64,000 nt of DNA from Methylobacterium sp. C25 (GTDB taxonomy: Bacteria > Pseudomonadota > Alphaproteobacteria > Rhizobiales > Beijerinckiaceae). The notes beneath the pieces are model-generated. The model was not told the DNA's origin. It saw only the letters and a program-made list of their open reading frames with translations, and ran no database searches. Positions within the stretch are counted from its first letter, which is position 1, and every line of letters begins with the position of its first letter. Positions 8,539 through 18,190 of this stretch are shown here, piece after piece. The translations under genes and the position numbers were made by a program. The DNA is taken from NCBI RefSeq assembly GCF_021352225.1, contig NZ_JAAUVI010000008.1, positions 1 through 64,000 on the forward strand. The letters run 5' to 3'.

Positions 8539-9612
8539 ATGTTCGAAGGGGACAATACGGCGAGCGGGCAGGTCGCCACGCTGTTCGCCGCTGGCCATGG
8601 TGACCCCGTGACCGTCACCCGGCAGGGAGACAGGCTCGAGGCCGTCGCCGGTGGCCAGTCGCTCGCGTCGTTCCGCTTCGAGACCGGCACTCGTCGCCTG
8701 ACCCTCCTCGAATCGCGAGGGCAACTCGAGCTCGGCGAGCGCGCGCTCGCTGCGGTGATCGAGGCTTTGATCGGCTGGGAGCCAACCATCGATCGGCTGC
8801 ATCTCGATCTTCGAGACGATGCGGATCTCGCAGATCGCTCATGCAGCAGCGGGCTTGCCATCCATGACGGTCCCGAACTGAGCGTGTGGCCGGCAATGGC
8901 GATGCAGCGCCGTGCCAACTGGCTGAGTGCGCCGAGCCAGGAGCCCTATCCTGCGGACCTGATCCTCACGGAGGGGCGCCGCCATCCGCGCCGGCCGCCC
9001 AAGCCCCGTGGTGTCGTCTATGCGCGGCACATCCCGTGGCTCGGCCAGACGGTCTCGTTCCGCGCGCTGACCCTCGACGACGTTCCGCTGTTTAACCGAT
9101 GGATGAACGATCCGCGCGTCGCCGCCTTCTGGCAGGAGGAAGGCGATCACGAGAAGCACCGCGCCTATCTCTCCGGCCTGATCGCCGACCCGCACATGAT
9201 CCCGATGATCGGCAGTTTCGACGATCGGCCCTTTGGCTATTTCGAGATCTATTGGGCCAAGGAGAACCGGATCGCCCCGTTCTACGACGTGGACGACTGG
9301 GATCGCGGCTGGCACGTCGCCGTCGGCGAAGAGGCGGTCCGCGGGCGGGCCTACATCTCGGCCTGGCTGCCCTCCCTGATGCATTATCTGTTTCTCGACG
9401 ATCCGCGCACGCAGCGCATCGTCGGCGAGCCGGCGGCCCATCACACGCAGCAGCTCCGCAACCTCGACGTTTCGGGCTTCGCGCGGCTGAAGAACTTCGA
9501 CTTCCCACACAAGCGCGCAAGCCTCGTCATGCTGCTGCGCGAGCGCTTTTTCGGGGACCGCCTCTGGCAGCCGGCACCCGCTCGTTCCGGATCGGCGGAG
9601 ACCGCGCGATGA
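8539..9612 (+). CDS. Siderophore N-acyltransferase, GNAT family (IucB/AlcB type)
   Basis: 357 aa. The C-terminal about 190 residues match the AlcB/IucB conserved region seen in hydroxamate acylases: LFNRWMNDPRVAAFW, then FGYFEIYWAKENRI, a DDWDRGWH segment and FDFPHKRASL near the end. These enzymes transfer an acyl group from CoA to the N-hydroxylated side chain of ornithine, lysine or a diamine. The N-terminal about 150 residues form an extra domain often seen in this family. It overlaps the hydroxylase gene by ATGA, so both should be made together to give an N5-acyl-N5-hydroxyornithine (or lysine) unit for the NRPS. Acyl specificity cannot be read from the sequence. Confidence 0.9.
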   Translation: MFEGDNTASGQVATLFAAGHGDPVTVTRQGDRLEAVAGGQSLASFRFETGTRRLTLLESRGQLELGERALAAVIEALIGWEPTIDRLHLDLRDDADLADRSCSSGLAIHDGPELSVWPAMAMQRRANWLSAPSQEPYPADLILTEGRRHPRRPPKPRGVVYARHIPWLGQTVSFRALTLDDVPLFNRWMNDPRVAAFWQEEGDHEKHRAYLSGLIADPHMIPMIGSFDDRPFGYFEIYWAKENRIAPFYDVDDWDRGWHVAVGEEAVRGRAYISAWLPSLMHYLFLDDPRTQRIVGEPAAHHTQQLRNLDVSGFARLKNFDFPHKRASLVMLLRERFFGDRLWQPAPARSGSAETAR

Positions 9613-10913
9613 TGCACATGAATCCCCCCGATTACGACGTGCTCGGCATCGGATTCGGCCCGTCGAACCTCGCGCTCGCCATCGCGCTCGACGAGGCCAA
9701 CCGCGTCGACGGCGCGGGCTGCAACTTCCACTTCCTTGAGCGGCAGCCGCGCTTCACCTGGCACGGTGGCATGTTGCTGCCGGGCTCCGACATGCAGATC
9801 TCGTTTCTGAAGGATCTGGTCTCGCTGCGCGATCCCACCAGCCCGCTGACCTTCGTGAACTATCTCCACAAGCAGGGGCGGCTCGAAGACTTCGCCAACT
9901 GCAAGACGTTCTATCCGAGCCGCGTGGAGTTCAACGACTACCTGCGCTGGGTCGCCGACACCTTCGCCTCGTCATGCTCGTATGGCGAGAACGTCGTCGC
10001 CGTGGAGCCGGTCCACGAGGGCAGCACCGTGACCGCCCTGCGCGTCGTCTCGCGCTCGGCCTCCGGTCGCGAGAGCGTGCGCCAGACGCGCGGGCTCGTG
10101 GTGGCCGTGGGCGGCGCTCCGCACATCCCGGACCTGTTCAAGCCGCTCGCTGGCGATCCGCGGATGCTGCATTCGAGCCGCTACCTCGACCTGATCGACC
10201 AGCGCGGCCTCGACAAGGAGGGCGCGCGGGTCGCCGTGATCGGCGGTGGGCAGTCGGCGGCGGAGATCACCGTCGATCTCCAGTCGCGCTTCCCCCAGGC
10301 ACGGATCGACCTGATCTTCCGCGGGCACAGCCTCAAGCCCTCGGATTCCTCGCCTTTCGTCAACGAGATCTTCCATCCGTCCTATACGGACTTCGTCTAC
10401 GATCTGTCGGAAGACGACCGCGAGGCCGTGGTGCGGACCTTCCGCAATACGAACTATGCCGTTGTCGATCCCGACCTGCTCGAGGCTTTGCACAAGATCC
10501 TCTATCAGCAGAAGGTCGAGGGCAGCTCTCAGGTCAACCTGCTGCCGCGCAGCCAGATCACGACGGTGACGACCTCCGGCGAAAGCATCGCCGTTGCGAC
10601 CGAGGATCGCTTTGCGGAGGCCTCGCAGCAGACGCTCTACGACGCCGTCATCCTGGCGACCGGCTACGAACGCAGTCTCCTGCAGCCCTTCCTCGAGCCG
10701 ATCGTCGACCAGATCGAGCAGCTCAGCGTCGACCGGGCCTATCGCCTCAAGATGCGCGACGGCTTCCTGCCGCGCATCCATCTGCAGGGCTATTCGGAGA
10801 CCTCGCACGGGTTGAGCGATACGCTGCTCTCGGTGCTTGCGATCCGGTCCCAGGAGATCGCGAGGTCGATCGCCAGCATGTCGCACGACATGTCCCGCCA
10901 TCGGTACGAATGA
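9609..10913 (+). CDS. L-ornithine/L-lysine N-monooxygenase (PvdA/IucD/SidA family)
   Basis: 434 aa, close to the usual family size. FAD-binding motif GFGPSNLALAIA is near residue 15; the family segment with GSDMQISFLKDLVSLRDP and the YPSRVEFNDYLRW block follow; a second nucleotide-binding motif VIGGGQSAAEI and the C-terminal LATGYERS motif complete the FAD/NADPH architecture. The enzyme hydroxylates the side-chain amine to start hydroxamate formation. The YPSRVEFNDYLRW block looks more like ornithine enzymes such as PvdA than lysine enzymes, but this was judged by eye. It is the last gene of the siderophore operon in the window. Confidence 0.93.
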   Translation: MMHMNPPDYDVLGIGFGPSNLALAIALDEANRVDGAGCNFHFLERQPRFTWHGGMLLPGSDMQISFLKDLVSLRDPTSPLTFVNYLHKQGRLEDFANCKTFYPSRVEFNDYLRWVADTFASSCSYGENVVAVEPVHEGSTVTALRVVSRSASGRESVRQTRGLVVAVGGAPHIPDLFKPLAGDPRMLHSSRYLDLIDQRGLDKEGARVAVIGGGQSAAEITVDLQSRFPQARIDLIFRGHSLKPSDSSPFVNEIFHPSYTDFVYDLSEDDREAVVRTFRNTNYAVVDPDLLEALHKILYQQKVEGSSQVNLLPRSQITTVTTSGESIAVATEDRFAEASQQTLYDAVILATGYERSLLQPFLEPIVDQIEQLSVDRAYRLKMRDGFLPRIHLQGYSETSHGLSDTLLSVLAIRSQEIARSIASMSHDMSRHRYE

Positions 10914-11064
10914 CCGCCTGGCGAACCTGAGCCGTTCGGACTGCCTTTAGCCGGCGTCGCGAGGCATGGTGCCTTCGCATTCGTCTGTCGGCTCTCCGGT
11001 GTTGTGGAGCAAAGCTTCGCGCACTCGCAACAGCGAAGCATGGGCCAGCGGCATCTGACGGTGG

Positions 11065-12060
11065 TCAGGTTTCCGCGCCGAAATCGCGCCGACGTCGCTC
11101 TGCCCGTGTCAGTTCGTCCGAGTTCAGGAAGCCCGTAGCGGCAGCGATCTCGGCCGCGGGCAGGGCGCTCTCGCGGCGCAGCTGGTGGGCACGGTCGAGC
11201 CTGAGGTCGAGATAGTGGCGGTGCAGGCTGCGATCCATCAGGTCTCGAAACAGGCGTTCGAGCTGCCGGGTCGAGACGTTTGCCAAACCAGCCAGAACGT
11301 CCTTCGACAGTGGCGTCTCCAGGTTGTTCTCCATGGCCGCGAGCACCCTCAGCACGCGGGGGTCGCGCACGCCGAACCGCATCCGCAGATCCATTCTCTG
11401 TGGGCTCAGGCCCTCGCGCATCTGGTTATGGAGAAACCAGTCGCTGACGCCCGCAGCCAGTCCCGGCCCGTGGTCGCGTTCGATCAGGTGCAGCATCATG
11501 TCGAGCGCCGCGATCCCGCCCGAACAGGTGACGCGCTTCTTCTCGACTTCGAAGAGAGAGCGGACGACGTCGATCCCCGGAAAGTTTTCTTCGAAGGCCG
11601 GGACGTGCTCCCAGTGCAAGGTACAGCGCCGCCCATCCAACAGGCCGGCCCGCGCGAGAAGATAGGGGCCGCCCGAGATCCCGCCGACCGTCGCGCCGCC
11701 ATGCGCGAGCGCGCGTAGCCAGGCGAAGAGGGTGGGGTCGACGAAGGAGGCGGGGTTCCCTCCGGCACAGACGAAGATGCGGTCCGTGCCGCGCTTTTTG
11801 GAGCCGACCTCGACGTCGGTGAGGATCTCGATGCCGTTCGAGGCGCGCACCGTGCCGCCACCCGGCGCAGCGTGCCACCACTCATAGAGCGTGCAGCCCG
11901 ACAGGGTGTTGGCGGCCCGCATCGGCTCGACGGCTGCGCTGTACGCCATCAACGGGAAGTCCGGCACGAGGACGAACCCGACGCTGATCGGAGCAGGAGG
12001 GTCGATCCGGCGAGACTTGCGACCGGGCCGTCCACGGCTGGCGTCGGTAGGGGTGCTCAT
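11065..12060 (-). CDS. GlxA-type AraC-family regulator with DJ-1/PfpI domain
   Basis: 331 aa from the ATG at 12060, chosen over an upstream ATG at 12129 because it gives the usual family length. The N-terminal half is a class I amidotransferase-like (DJ-1/PfpI) ligand-sensing domain (SVGFVLVPDFPLMAYSAAVE; later GGISGGPYLLARAGLL). The C-terminal third is an AraC double helix-turn-helix (LSKDVLAGLANVSTRQLERLF, then ALPAAEIAAATGFLNSDELT). Regulators of this class (GlxA, GbdR, CdhR, SouR) usually sense quaternary or methylated amines or amino acids. It is divergent from mgdA across 105 bp, so it may control the dehydrogenase genes. Confidence 0.88.
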   Translation of the reverse strand: MSTPTDASRGRPGRKSRRIDPPAPISVGFVLVPDFPLMAYSAAVEPMRAANTLSGCTLYEWWHAAPGGGTVRASNGIEILTDVEVGSKKRGTDRIFVCAGGNPASFVDPTLFAWLRALAHGGATVGGISGGPYLLARAGLLDGRRCTLHWEHVPAFEENFPGIDVVRSLFEVEKKRVTCSGGIAALDMMLHLIERDHGPGLAAGVSDWFLHNQMREGLSPQRMDLRMRFGVRDPRVLRVLAAMENNLETPLSKDVLAGLANVSTRQLERLFRDLMDRSLHRHYLDLRLDRAHQLRRESALPAAEIAAATGFLNSDELTRAERRRRDFGAET

Positions 12061-12165
12061 CTTTGCGCGATTTGCCGGAAACCCGTCGTGAATTGCAAGG
12101 ATGCTCCGATTGGAGGGCGGTATCAACATCAGGACAAGCGATCACGACCGGCGACGGGGATCTCC

Positions 12166-13416
12166 ATGCGCTACTCGCTCTTCAGCGTCCTCGGCCAGGC
12201 GCTCCGCGGCCAGAAAGACTGGAAGCCGCAATGGCGCGATGCGGCCCCGCGCACCGAATACGATGTCGTCATCATCGGCGGTGGCGGCCACGGGCTCGCA
12301 ACGGCCTACTACCTGGCCAAGGAGCACGGCATCACCAACATCGCCGTGCTGGAGAAGAACGTCATCGGTTCCGGCAATGTCGGCCGCAACACGACGATCA
12401 TCCGCTCGAACTACGGGCTGCCGGGCAACATCCCGTTCTACGAGCACTCGATGAAGCTCTGGGAGGGGCTGGAGCAGGACATCAACTACAACGCGATGGT
12501 CAGCCAGCGCGGCGTGCTGAACCTGTTCCACTCCGATGGCCAGCGCGATGCCTATGCACGGCGCGGCAATGCCATGCGGCTCGCCGGCATTGATGCGGAA
12601 CTGCTCGACCGCGAGCAGGTGAGGGCGATGGTGCCCTTCATCGATTTCGACAATGCCCGCTTCCCCGTGAAGGGCGGCCTCGTCCAGCGCCGCGGCGGCA
12701 CCGTGCGCCACGATGCGGTGGCCTGGGGCTATGCCCGCGCCGCGGACGAGCGTGGCGTCGACATCGTCCAGAACTGCGCCGTGACCGGCATCGCCCGCGA
12801 GAATGGCCGCGTGGTCGGCGTCGAGACCTCGCGCGGCTTCATCCGCGCGAAGAAGATCGGCATCTCGGTGGCCGGCTCGTCCTCGCTGCTCGCTTCGATG
12901 GTCGACATGCGGCTGCCGATCGAGAGCCACGTGCTCCAGGCCTTCGTCAGCGAGGGGCTGAAGCCGCTCATCGACTGCGTCATGACTTTCGGCGCCGGCC
13001 ATTTCTACGTCAGCCAGTCCGACAAGGGCGGCCTCGTCTTCGGCGGCGACATCGACGGCTACAATTCCTACGCCCAGCGCGGAAACCTCGCCACGATCGA
13101 GGACGTGATGGAGGGCGGCATGGCCCTCTGGCCGGGCCTCGGACGCGTCCGGCTGCTGCGCCACTGGGGCGGCATCATGGACATGTCGATGGACGGCTCG
13201 CCGATCATCGATCGCACCGATATCGGCGGCCTCTATCTCAATGCTGGCTGGTGCTACGGCGGCTTCAAGGCCACCCCCGCGGCAGGCTTCTGCTTCGCGC
13301 ACACCATCGCCCGCGACGAGCCCCATCCCGTCAGCGCCGCCTACCGCCTCGACCGTTTCGCGACCGGCCATCTCATCGACGAGAAGGGCATGGGCGCGCA
13401 GCCGAACCTGCACTGA
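12166..13416 (+). CDS. mgdA: N-methylglutamate dehydrogenase, sarcosine oxidase beta-like subunit
   Basis: 416 aa. The FAD motif IIGGGGHGLATAYYLA begins near residue 32. The RRGGTVRHDAVAWGYARAA segment corresponds to the region that carries the covalently FMN-linked histidine in heterotetrameric sarcosine oxidase beta subunits. By sequence alone it would be called SoxB. The linked mgsABC and gmaS genes are what assign it to N-methylglutamate oxidation, giving glutamate and a formaldehyde-level C1 unit. It is first in a tight mgdABCD operon. The start was placed at the ATG at 12166 because it gives the canonical SoxB N-terminus; the longer open frame upstream overlaps the divergent regulator. 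Confidence 0.9.
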   Translation: MRYSLFSVLGQALRGQKDWKPQWRDAAPRTEYDVVIIGGGGHGLATAYYLAKEHGITNIAVLEKNVIGSGNVGRNTTIIRSNYGLPGNIPFYEHSMKLWEGLEQDINYNAMVSQRGVLNLFHSDGQRDAYARRGNAMRLAGIDAELLDREQVRAMVPFIDFDNARFPVKGGLVQRRGGTVRHDAVAWGYARAADERGVDIVQNCAVTGIARENGRVVGVETSRGFIRAKKIGISVAGSSSLLASMVDMRLPIESHVLQAFVSEGLKPLIDCVMTFGAGHFYVSQSDKGGLVFGGDIDGYNSYAQRGNLATIEDVMEGGMALWPGLGRVRLLRHWGGIMDMSMDGSPIIDRTDIGGLYLNAGWCYGGFKATPAAGFCFAHTIARDEPHPVSAAYRLDRFATGHLIDEKGMGAQPNLH

Positions 13417-13427
13417 GGATTCATCCC

Positions 13428-13715
13428 ATGCGCATCCGATGCCCCCATTGCGGCGAGCGTGACAACGGCGAGTTCAGCTATCTCGGCGATGCGACGGTCG
13501 TTCGCCCCAACGGCATGAACGCCTCGGCCGAGGCGATGCACGACTACGTCTACCTGCGCGACAATCCGGCCGGCCTGCACCGCGAGCTCTGGTACCACGG
13601 CGCCGGCTGCCGAAGCTGGCTCGTCGTGACCCGCGATACCCGCACCCACGAGATCCGCGACGTGTCTTCGGCCCGCGACGTCGCGCTGGCCCGCCATACG
13701 GGAGACGCCGCATGA
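13428..13715 (+). CDS. mgdB: N-methylglutamate dehydrogenase, sarcosine oxidase delta-like subunit
   Basis: 95 aa, the normal delta-subunit size. The zinc-binding N-terminus MRIRCPHCGERDNGEF has the CPHC pair; the later HGAGCRSW supplies the further ligands seen in SoxD. It lies 11 bp after mgdA and its stop overlaps the mgdC start (ATGA). In sarcosine oxidase the delta subunit binds zinc and stabilises the complex; the same role is inferred here. Confidence 0.92.
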   Translation: MRIRCPHCGERDNGEFSYLGDATVVRPNGMNASAEAMHDYVYLRDNPAGLHRELWYHGAGCRSWLVVTRDTRTHEIRDVSSARDVALARHTGDAA

Positions 13716-16700
13716 CCACGATGACGCTCAAGCGGTCGGACGCGGACGTCGCCGCGGAGATCCCGGATCGCAGCCAGGCCTACCGGGTCGCGAAGGGCGG
13801 CCTCGTCGACCGGCGCAAGCTCCTCGATTTCAGCTTCGACGGCACCTCGTACAAGGGCTTCCAGGGCGACACGCTCGCCTCGGCGCTGCTCGCCAACGGC
13901 GTCCATCTCGTCGGGCGCTCGTTCAAGTACCACCGCCCGCGCGGCATCCTGTCGGCAGGTTCGGAAGAACCGAATGCGATCGTCGAGCTGCGCACCGGCG
14001 CGCGCCGCGAGCCGAATACTCGCGCCACTGTCGCCGAGCTCTATGCCGGCCTCGAGGCGAACAGCCAGAACCGCTGGCCCTCGCTCGCCTTCGATGCGCT
14101 CGGCATCAACGCGCTGGCGGCACCGATCTTCGCAGCGGGCTTCTACTACAAGACCTTCATGTGGCCGGCCTCCTTCTGGGAGAAGCTCTACGAGCCCATG
14201 ATCCGCCGCGCCGCCGGCCTCGGCCGCGCCGCGAACGCGCCCGATCCGGACACCTACGACCGGATGCACGCGCATTGCGACGTACTCGTCATCGGCGGTG
14301 GGCCGGCCGGTCTCTCGGCGGCGCTGACTGCGGGGCGCACCGGGGCACGAGTCATCCTCGTCGACGAAGACTTCAAGCTCGGTGGGCGTCTGCTCTCCGA
14401 GAACCAGTGGATCGGCTCGCAGGCCGGCGTCGAATGGGCGGCAGCGGCCCTGGACGAGCTGATCAGCCTGCCAGAAGTGCGCATCCTGACGCGCACGACG
14501 CTGTTCGGGGTCTACGATCACGGCTCCTACGGCGCCGTCGAGCGCGTGAGCGACCATCTCGCGGTGCCGGGTGCTCATGCACCGCGCCAGCGTCTGTGGC
14601 GGATCACCGCCAAGCGCGCGGTTCTCGCTGCCGGCGCGATCGAGCGCCCGCATGTCTTCGGCGGCAACGACCGGCCCGGTGTCATGCTGGCCGGCGCGGT
14701 GCGCGCCTACGTCAATCGCTACGGGGTCCTGCCGGGACGCAAGATCGCCGTCGTCACGTCGAGCGACGATGGCTGGCGGACGGTCACCGATGTACTCGCC
14801 GCCGGCGGTCAGATCGCGGCCGTGATCGACACACGGCGCTCGGTGCCGCAGGAAGTGCGTCGCGCGGCCGAGAGCGCGGGCGCCACCATCATCACCGACG
14901 GCTATGTCGCGGGCACCCGCGGTCATCTCCGGTTGAAGGCGATCGAGGTCGTCGACTCCTATGGCGGCGCGCAGACCATTGCCTGCGACTGCCTCGCAAT
15001 GGCCAATGGCTGGAACCCGATCGTCCATCTCGACTCACACCTGTCGCGCAAGCCGGTCTGGAACGAGGACATCCACGCTTTCGTCCCGGCAGCAATGCCT
15101 CTGGGCATGGTCGCTGCGGGCGCGGCCGCGGGCAGCCTGACCCTGGCGCAATGCCTCGCGACGGGCGCGGATGTCGCCGCGGACGCCGCGAAGGAATGCG
15201 GCTTCGAGCGGAAGCTCTATCCCGTCCCGAGCACCGAGGCGGAGAGCGCGGCCCATACGCCCCTCTGGCGGTCGCCTCGCATCAAGGGCAAGGCCTTCGT
15301 CGATTTCCAGAACGACGTGGCCGCCACGGACGTCGAACTCGCTCATCGCGAGGGCTTCCGGGCCGTGGAGCACCTGAAGCGCTACACGACGCTCGGCATG
15401 GCGACTGACCAGGGCAAGACCTCGAACCTCGCCGGCCTCTCGATCATGGCCGAGTTGACCGGCCAGGCGATCCCGAGCGTCGGCACCACGGTGTTCCGGC
15501 CACCCTTCACGCCGGTGGCGCTCGGTGCGCTTGCCGGCCACCACCGCGGCAAGGAGTTCCGGGCGACCCGGCATGTGCCCTCCCATGCCTGGTGCGAGGA
15601 AAACGGCGCGGTCTTCGTCGAGACCGGCCTGTGGATGCGCCCGGCCTACTTCCCGCGCGCCGGGGAGAAGGACTGGCTCGAGAGTGTCAACCGCGAGGTG
15701 AACACGGTCCGCTCGAAGGTCGGAATCTGCGACGTGACGACCCTCGGCAAGATCGACATCCAGGGGCGCGACGCGCTCGCCTACCTCGAAAAGTTCACGG
15801 CCAATCCGTTCGGCAGCCTGCCGGTGGGCAAGGCGCGCTACGCGATCCTGCTGCGCGAGGACGGGATCATCCTCGATGACGGCACCATCGCCCGCATGGG
15901 CGAGAACCACTACGTGATGACCGCCTCCACCGCGAACGCGGCGAAGGTGATGCAGCACATGGAGTTCTGCCGTCAGTGGCTCTGGCCCGAATTCGACGTG
16001 CAGATCGCCTCGATCAGCGAGCAATGGGCGCAATATGCGGTCGCCGGCCCGAAGGCCCGCGACACGCTTCGCGGCGTCGTGGACCCCGAATTCGACATCT
16101 CCAACGAGGCTTTCCCCTTCCTCGCCAGCGCGAACATCACCGTCGGCGGCGGGATCCCGGCGCGGCTGTTCCGGATCTCCTTCTCGGGTGAGCTCGCCTA
16201 CGAGATCGCCGTGCCGGCCGCCTATGGCGACGCCCTCTGGCGAGCGATCATGCAGAGCGGTACGCCACACGGCATCACGCCCTACGGGTCGGAGGCGCTG
16301 TCCGTCATGCGCATCGAGAAGGGACACGCGGCCGGCGCCGAGATCAACGGCATGACGACGGCCGCCGATATCGGCCTCGGCGGCATGCTCGCCAAGAAGA
16401 AGGACTATATCGGCCGCCTGATGAAGGACCGCCCCGGTCTGACGGAGCCGGACCGGCCGACGCTCGTCGGTGTCCGTCCCGTCGACACCTCCAAGCGCCT
16501 GAGGGCCGGCACGCACATCATCGCGCTCGACGCCACGCCGAGCCTCGAGGCCGATCAGGGCTTCCTGAGTTCCGTCGCCTACTCGCCGAGCAACGGCCAC
16601 TGGATCGGCATCGGCTTCATCAGCCGCGGTCCGCAGCGGATCGGCGAGCGCGTGCGCGCCTACGATCCCGTGCGCAACGAGGATTTCGAAGTCGAGATCT

Positions 16701-16747
16701 GTTCGGCGGTCTTCGTCGATCCCGAGGGGAGCAGGATGCATGTCTGA
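13712..16747 (+). CDS. mgdC: N-methylglutamate dehydrogenase, sarcosine oxidase alpha-like subunit
   Basis: 1011 aa. The N-terminus is a ferredoxin-like 2Fe2S-fold domain without obvious cluster cysteines (DGTSYKGFQGDTLASALLANG, residues about 46-66). The NAD-binding motif VLVIGGGPAGLSAALTAG starts near 191. The C-terminal about 380 residues are an aminomethyltransferase (GCV-T) fold that binds tetrahydrofolate in sarcosine oxidase (SKVGICDVTTLGKIDIQG, later GEINGMTTAADIGLGG-like segment). It should take the methyl-derived C1 unit from the beta-subunit site. It overlaps mgdB by 4 bp and mgdD by 8 bp. Confidence 0.93.
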   Translation: MTTMTLKRSDADVAAEIPDRSQAYRVAKGGLVDRRKLLDFSFDGTSYKGFQGDTLASALLANGVHLVGRSFKYHRPRGILSAGSEEPNAIVELRTGARREPNTRATVAELYAGLEANSQNRWPSLAFDALGINALAAPIFAAGFYYKTFMWPASFWEKLYEPMIRRAAGLGRAANAPDPDTYDRMHAHCDVLVIGGGPAGLSAALTAGRTGARVILVDEDFKLGGRLLSENQWIGSQAGVEWAAAALDELISLPEVRILTRTTLFGVYDHGSYGAVERVSDHLAVPGAHAPRQRLWRITAKRAVLAAGAIERPHVFGGNDRPGVMLAGAVRAYVNRYGVLPGRKIAVVTSSDDGWRTVTDVLAAGGQIAAVIDTRRSVPQEVRRAAESAGATIITDGYVAGTRGHLRLKAIEVVDSYGGAQTIACDCLAMANGWNPIVHLDSHLSRKPVWNEDIHAFVPAAMPLGMVAAGAAAGSLTLAQCLATGADVAADAAKECGFERKLYPVPSTEAESAAHTPLWRSPRIKGKAFVDFQNDVAATDVELAHREGFRAVEHLKRYTTLGMATDQGKTSNLAGLSIMAELTGQAIPSVGTTVFRPPFTPVALGALAGHHRGKEFRATRHVPSHAWCEENGAVFVETGLWMRPAYFPRAGEKDWLESVNREVNTVRSKVGICDVTTLGKIDIQGRDALAYLEKFTANPFGSLPVGKARYAILLREDGIILDDGTIARMGENHYVMTASTANAAKVMQHMEFCRQWLWPEFDVQIASISEQWAQYAVAGPKARDTLRGVVDPEFDISNEAFPFLASANITVGGGIPARLFRISFSGELAYEIAVPAAYGDALWRAIMQSGTPHGITPYGSEALSVMRIEKGHAAGAEINGMTTAADIGLGGMLAKKKDYIGRLMKDRPGLTEPDRPTLVGVRPVDTSKRLRAGTHIIALDATPSLEADQGFLSSVAYSPSNGHWIGIGFISRGPQRIGERVRAYDPVRNEDFEVEICSAVFVDPEGSRMHV

Positions 16748-17360
16748 GGCAAGCGCGAACGTGTGGGCTCCCCGCAGCGCCTGGGCCGGTTACGCGAAGC
16801 CCGGCCGTCACGGACGCAGCCAAGGCGAGGCTGGCGTCCGGCTGACCCTGCGCGACGGCATCGCCCTGGCGACGGTCATTGCCGCCGATGGACAGACGGA
16901 TGCCCTGCGGGCGCTCGTATCCGAGCGGTACGGCTGGACGTTGCCCGAGCCCGGCAAGTCTCAGGTGTCGCGTGAGCGAGGGCTGGTCTGGTCTGCTCCG
17001 GGCCAGTGGCTGGCCGTCGCAGAGACGCGCGATGCCCTACGGGAGTTGCCGGATGTGTTCCGCGGCATTGCGGCCGTGACCGATCAGAGCGACGGCCGCG
17101 CGGTCGTGCGGGTGTCAGGGCCGAATGCCCGGACGTTGCTTGAGAAGGGAGTCGCGGTCGATCTGCACCCACGCGCGTTCCAGGCTGGGCGGACGGCAGT
17201 GACCAGCATCTCCCATATCGGTGCCCAACTCTGGCAGCTGGACGACGCGCCGACCTACGACGTGGCAGTCGCCCGCAGCTTCGCCGGGAGCTTCTGGTCC
17301 TGGCTGACCGAGGCCGCCGCCGAGTTCGGCTACGAGGTCGAGCAGGGATCGGCTCACTGA
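16740..17360 (+). CDS. mgdD: N-methylglutamate dehydrogenase, sarcosine oxidase gamma-like subunit
   Basis: 206 aa, the usual gamma-subunit size. It begins inside the end of mgdC (8-bp overlap). The sequence has the SoxG features: LPEPGKSQVSRERGLVWSAPGQWLA, a DQSDGRAVVRVSGPNARTLL core and the C-terminal SFAGSFWSWLTEAAAEFGYEV. The fold is related to the GCV-T domain and packs against the alpha subunit. No catalytic role is known for the subunit by itself. It ends the operon; an XRE regulator gene follows after 55 bp. Confidence 0.9.
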   Translation: MSEASANVWAPRSAWAGYAKPGRHGRSQGEAGVRLTLRDGIALATVIAADGQTDALRALVSERYGWTLPEPGKSQVSRERGLVWSAPGQWLAVAETRDALRELPDVFRGIAAVTDQSDGRAVVRVSGPNARTLLEKGVAVDLHPRAFQAGRTAVTSISHIGAQLWQLDDAPTYDVAVARSFAGSFWSWLTEAAAEFGYEVEQGSAH

Positions 17361-17415
17361 TTACCGGACCCATTTCGATCCGAGCGGCCGAATCCGCGCG
17401 CTGAGGCAATTTTCG

Positions 17416-18135
17416 ATGGCGCAGATCAGCAAGTTTCCCGCCTCCCAGGCCGCACGGAAGAAGCCGGCACGCAGGGCCGACGCCGAAGTGCCGCAGCTGG
17501 TGGCTGCCGCGAATCCGGGACTCGATCTCGCGACGGGATCGAGTGCCCCGCAGGAAAGCGCCAAATCGCTGGAGAAGGCGATCGGATCTCAGGTCCGAAT
17601 GCTCCGGCGAGCTCAGGATCTGTCGGCAGCCGAGCTTGGAAGTGCGTCCGGGGTCTCCCTCGGAATGATCTCCAAGATCGAGAACGGACAGATCTCGCCT
17701 TCGCTCTCGACCATCAGCGCCATCGCCGGTGCGCTCAACGTCCCGTTCTCGTCTCTGTTTTCTTCGTTCGAAGAGAAGCGTGACTGCTCACACGTGAAGA
17801 GCGGGCAGGGGCTCATCATCGAGCGCCGCGGCACCAAGGTCGGTCACATCTATGAGCTGCTCGGAGCGGCGCTCGGCGGCGACATCGTCGTCGAGCCCTA
17901 CCTCATCGATCTGACCGACGATGCGGTGCCCTATGCGAGCTTCCGCCATGCCGGGATCGAGTTCATCTACATGCTGAGTGGCGAGATCATCTATCGCCAC
18001 TCGAACCACGATTATCGCTTGCTACCCGGCGACTCGCTGATGTTCGATTCGGCCGGCCTTCACGGTCCGGTCCAGATCATCCGGTCGCCTATCAAGTACA
18101 TCGCCGTAATCATCTATCCGCGGCAAGCGAGCTGA
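17416..18135 (+). CDS. XRE-family regulator with C-terminal cupin domain (regulator 1)
   Basis: 239 aa. A basic, disordered leader of about 55 residues precedes the helix-turn-helix (IGSQVRMLRRAQDLSAAELG, then GVSLGMISKIENGQISPSL). The C-terminal cupin (about 130-239) includes GIEFIYMLSGEIIYRHSNH and LLPGDSLMFDSAGLHGP. Proteins of this design bind DNA through the HTH and a small ligand through the cupin. A close paralogue lies downstream on the opposite strand at 18395-19153. The position between the mgd and mgs operons points to control of methylamine genes. It could be cotranscribed with mgdABCD. Confidence 0.9.
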   Translation: MAQISKFPASQAARKKPARRADAEVPQLVAAANPGLDLATGSSAPQESAKSLEKAIGSQVRMLRRAQDLSAAELGSASGVSLGMISKIENGQISPSLSTISAIAGALNVPFSSLFSSFEEKRDCSHVKSGQGLIIERRGTKVGHIYELLGAALGGDIVVEPYLIDLTDDAVPYASFRHAGIEFIYMLSGEIIYRHSNHDYRLLPGDSLMFDSAGLHGPVQIIRSPIKYIAVIIYPRQAS

Positions 18136-18190
18136 GCGCTCATCAATCGTCCGACCTTCGAGACGAGCGCTGCAGACCATGCGCCCATCA

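Noticed and set aside
12166..17360. Reading the SoxBDAG-like genes as a sarcosine oxidase operon
   Set aside because: Homology alone allows it, but the nearby complete mgsABC-gmaS set makes N-methylglutamate dehydrogenase the better call.
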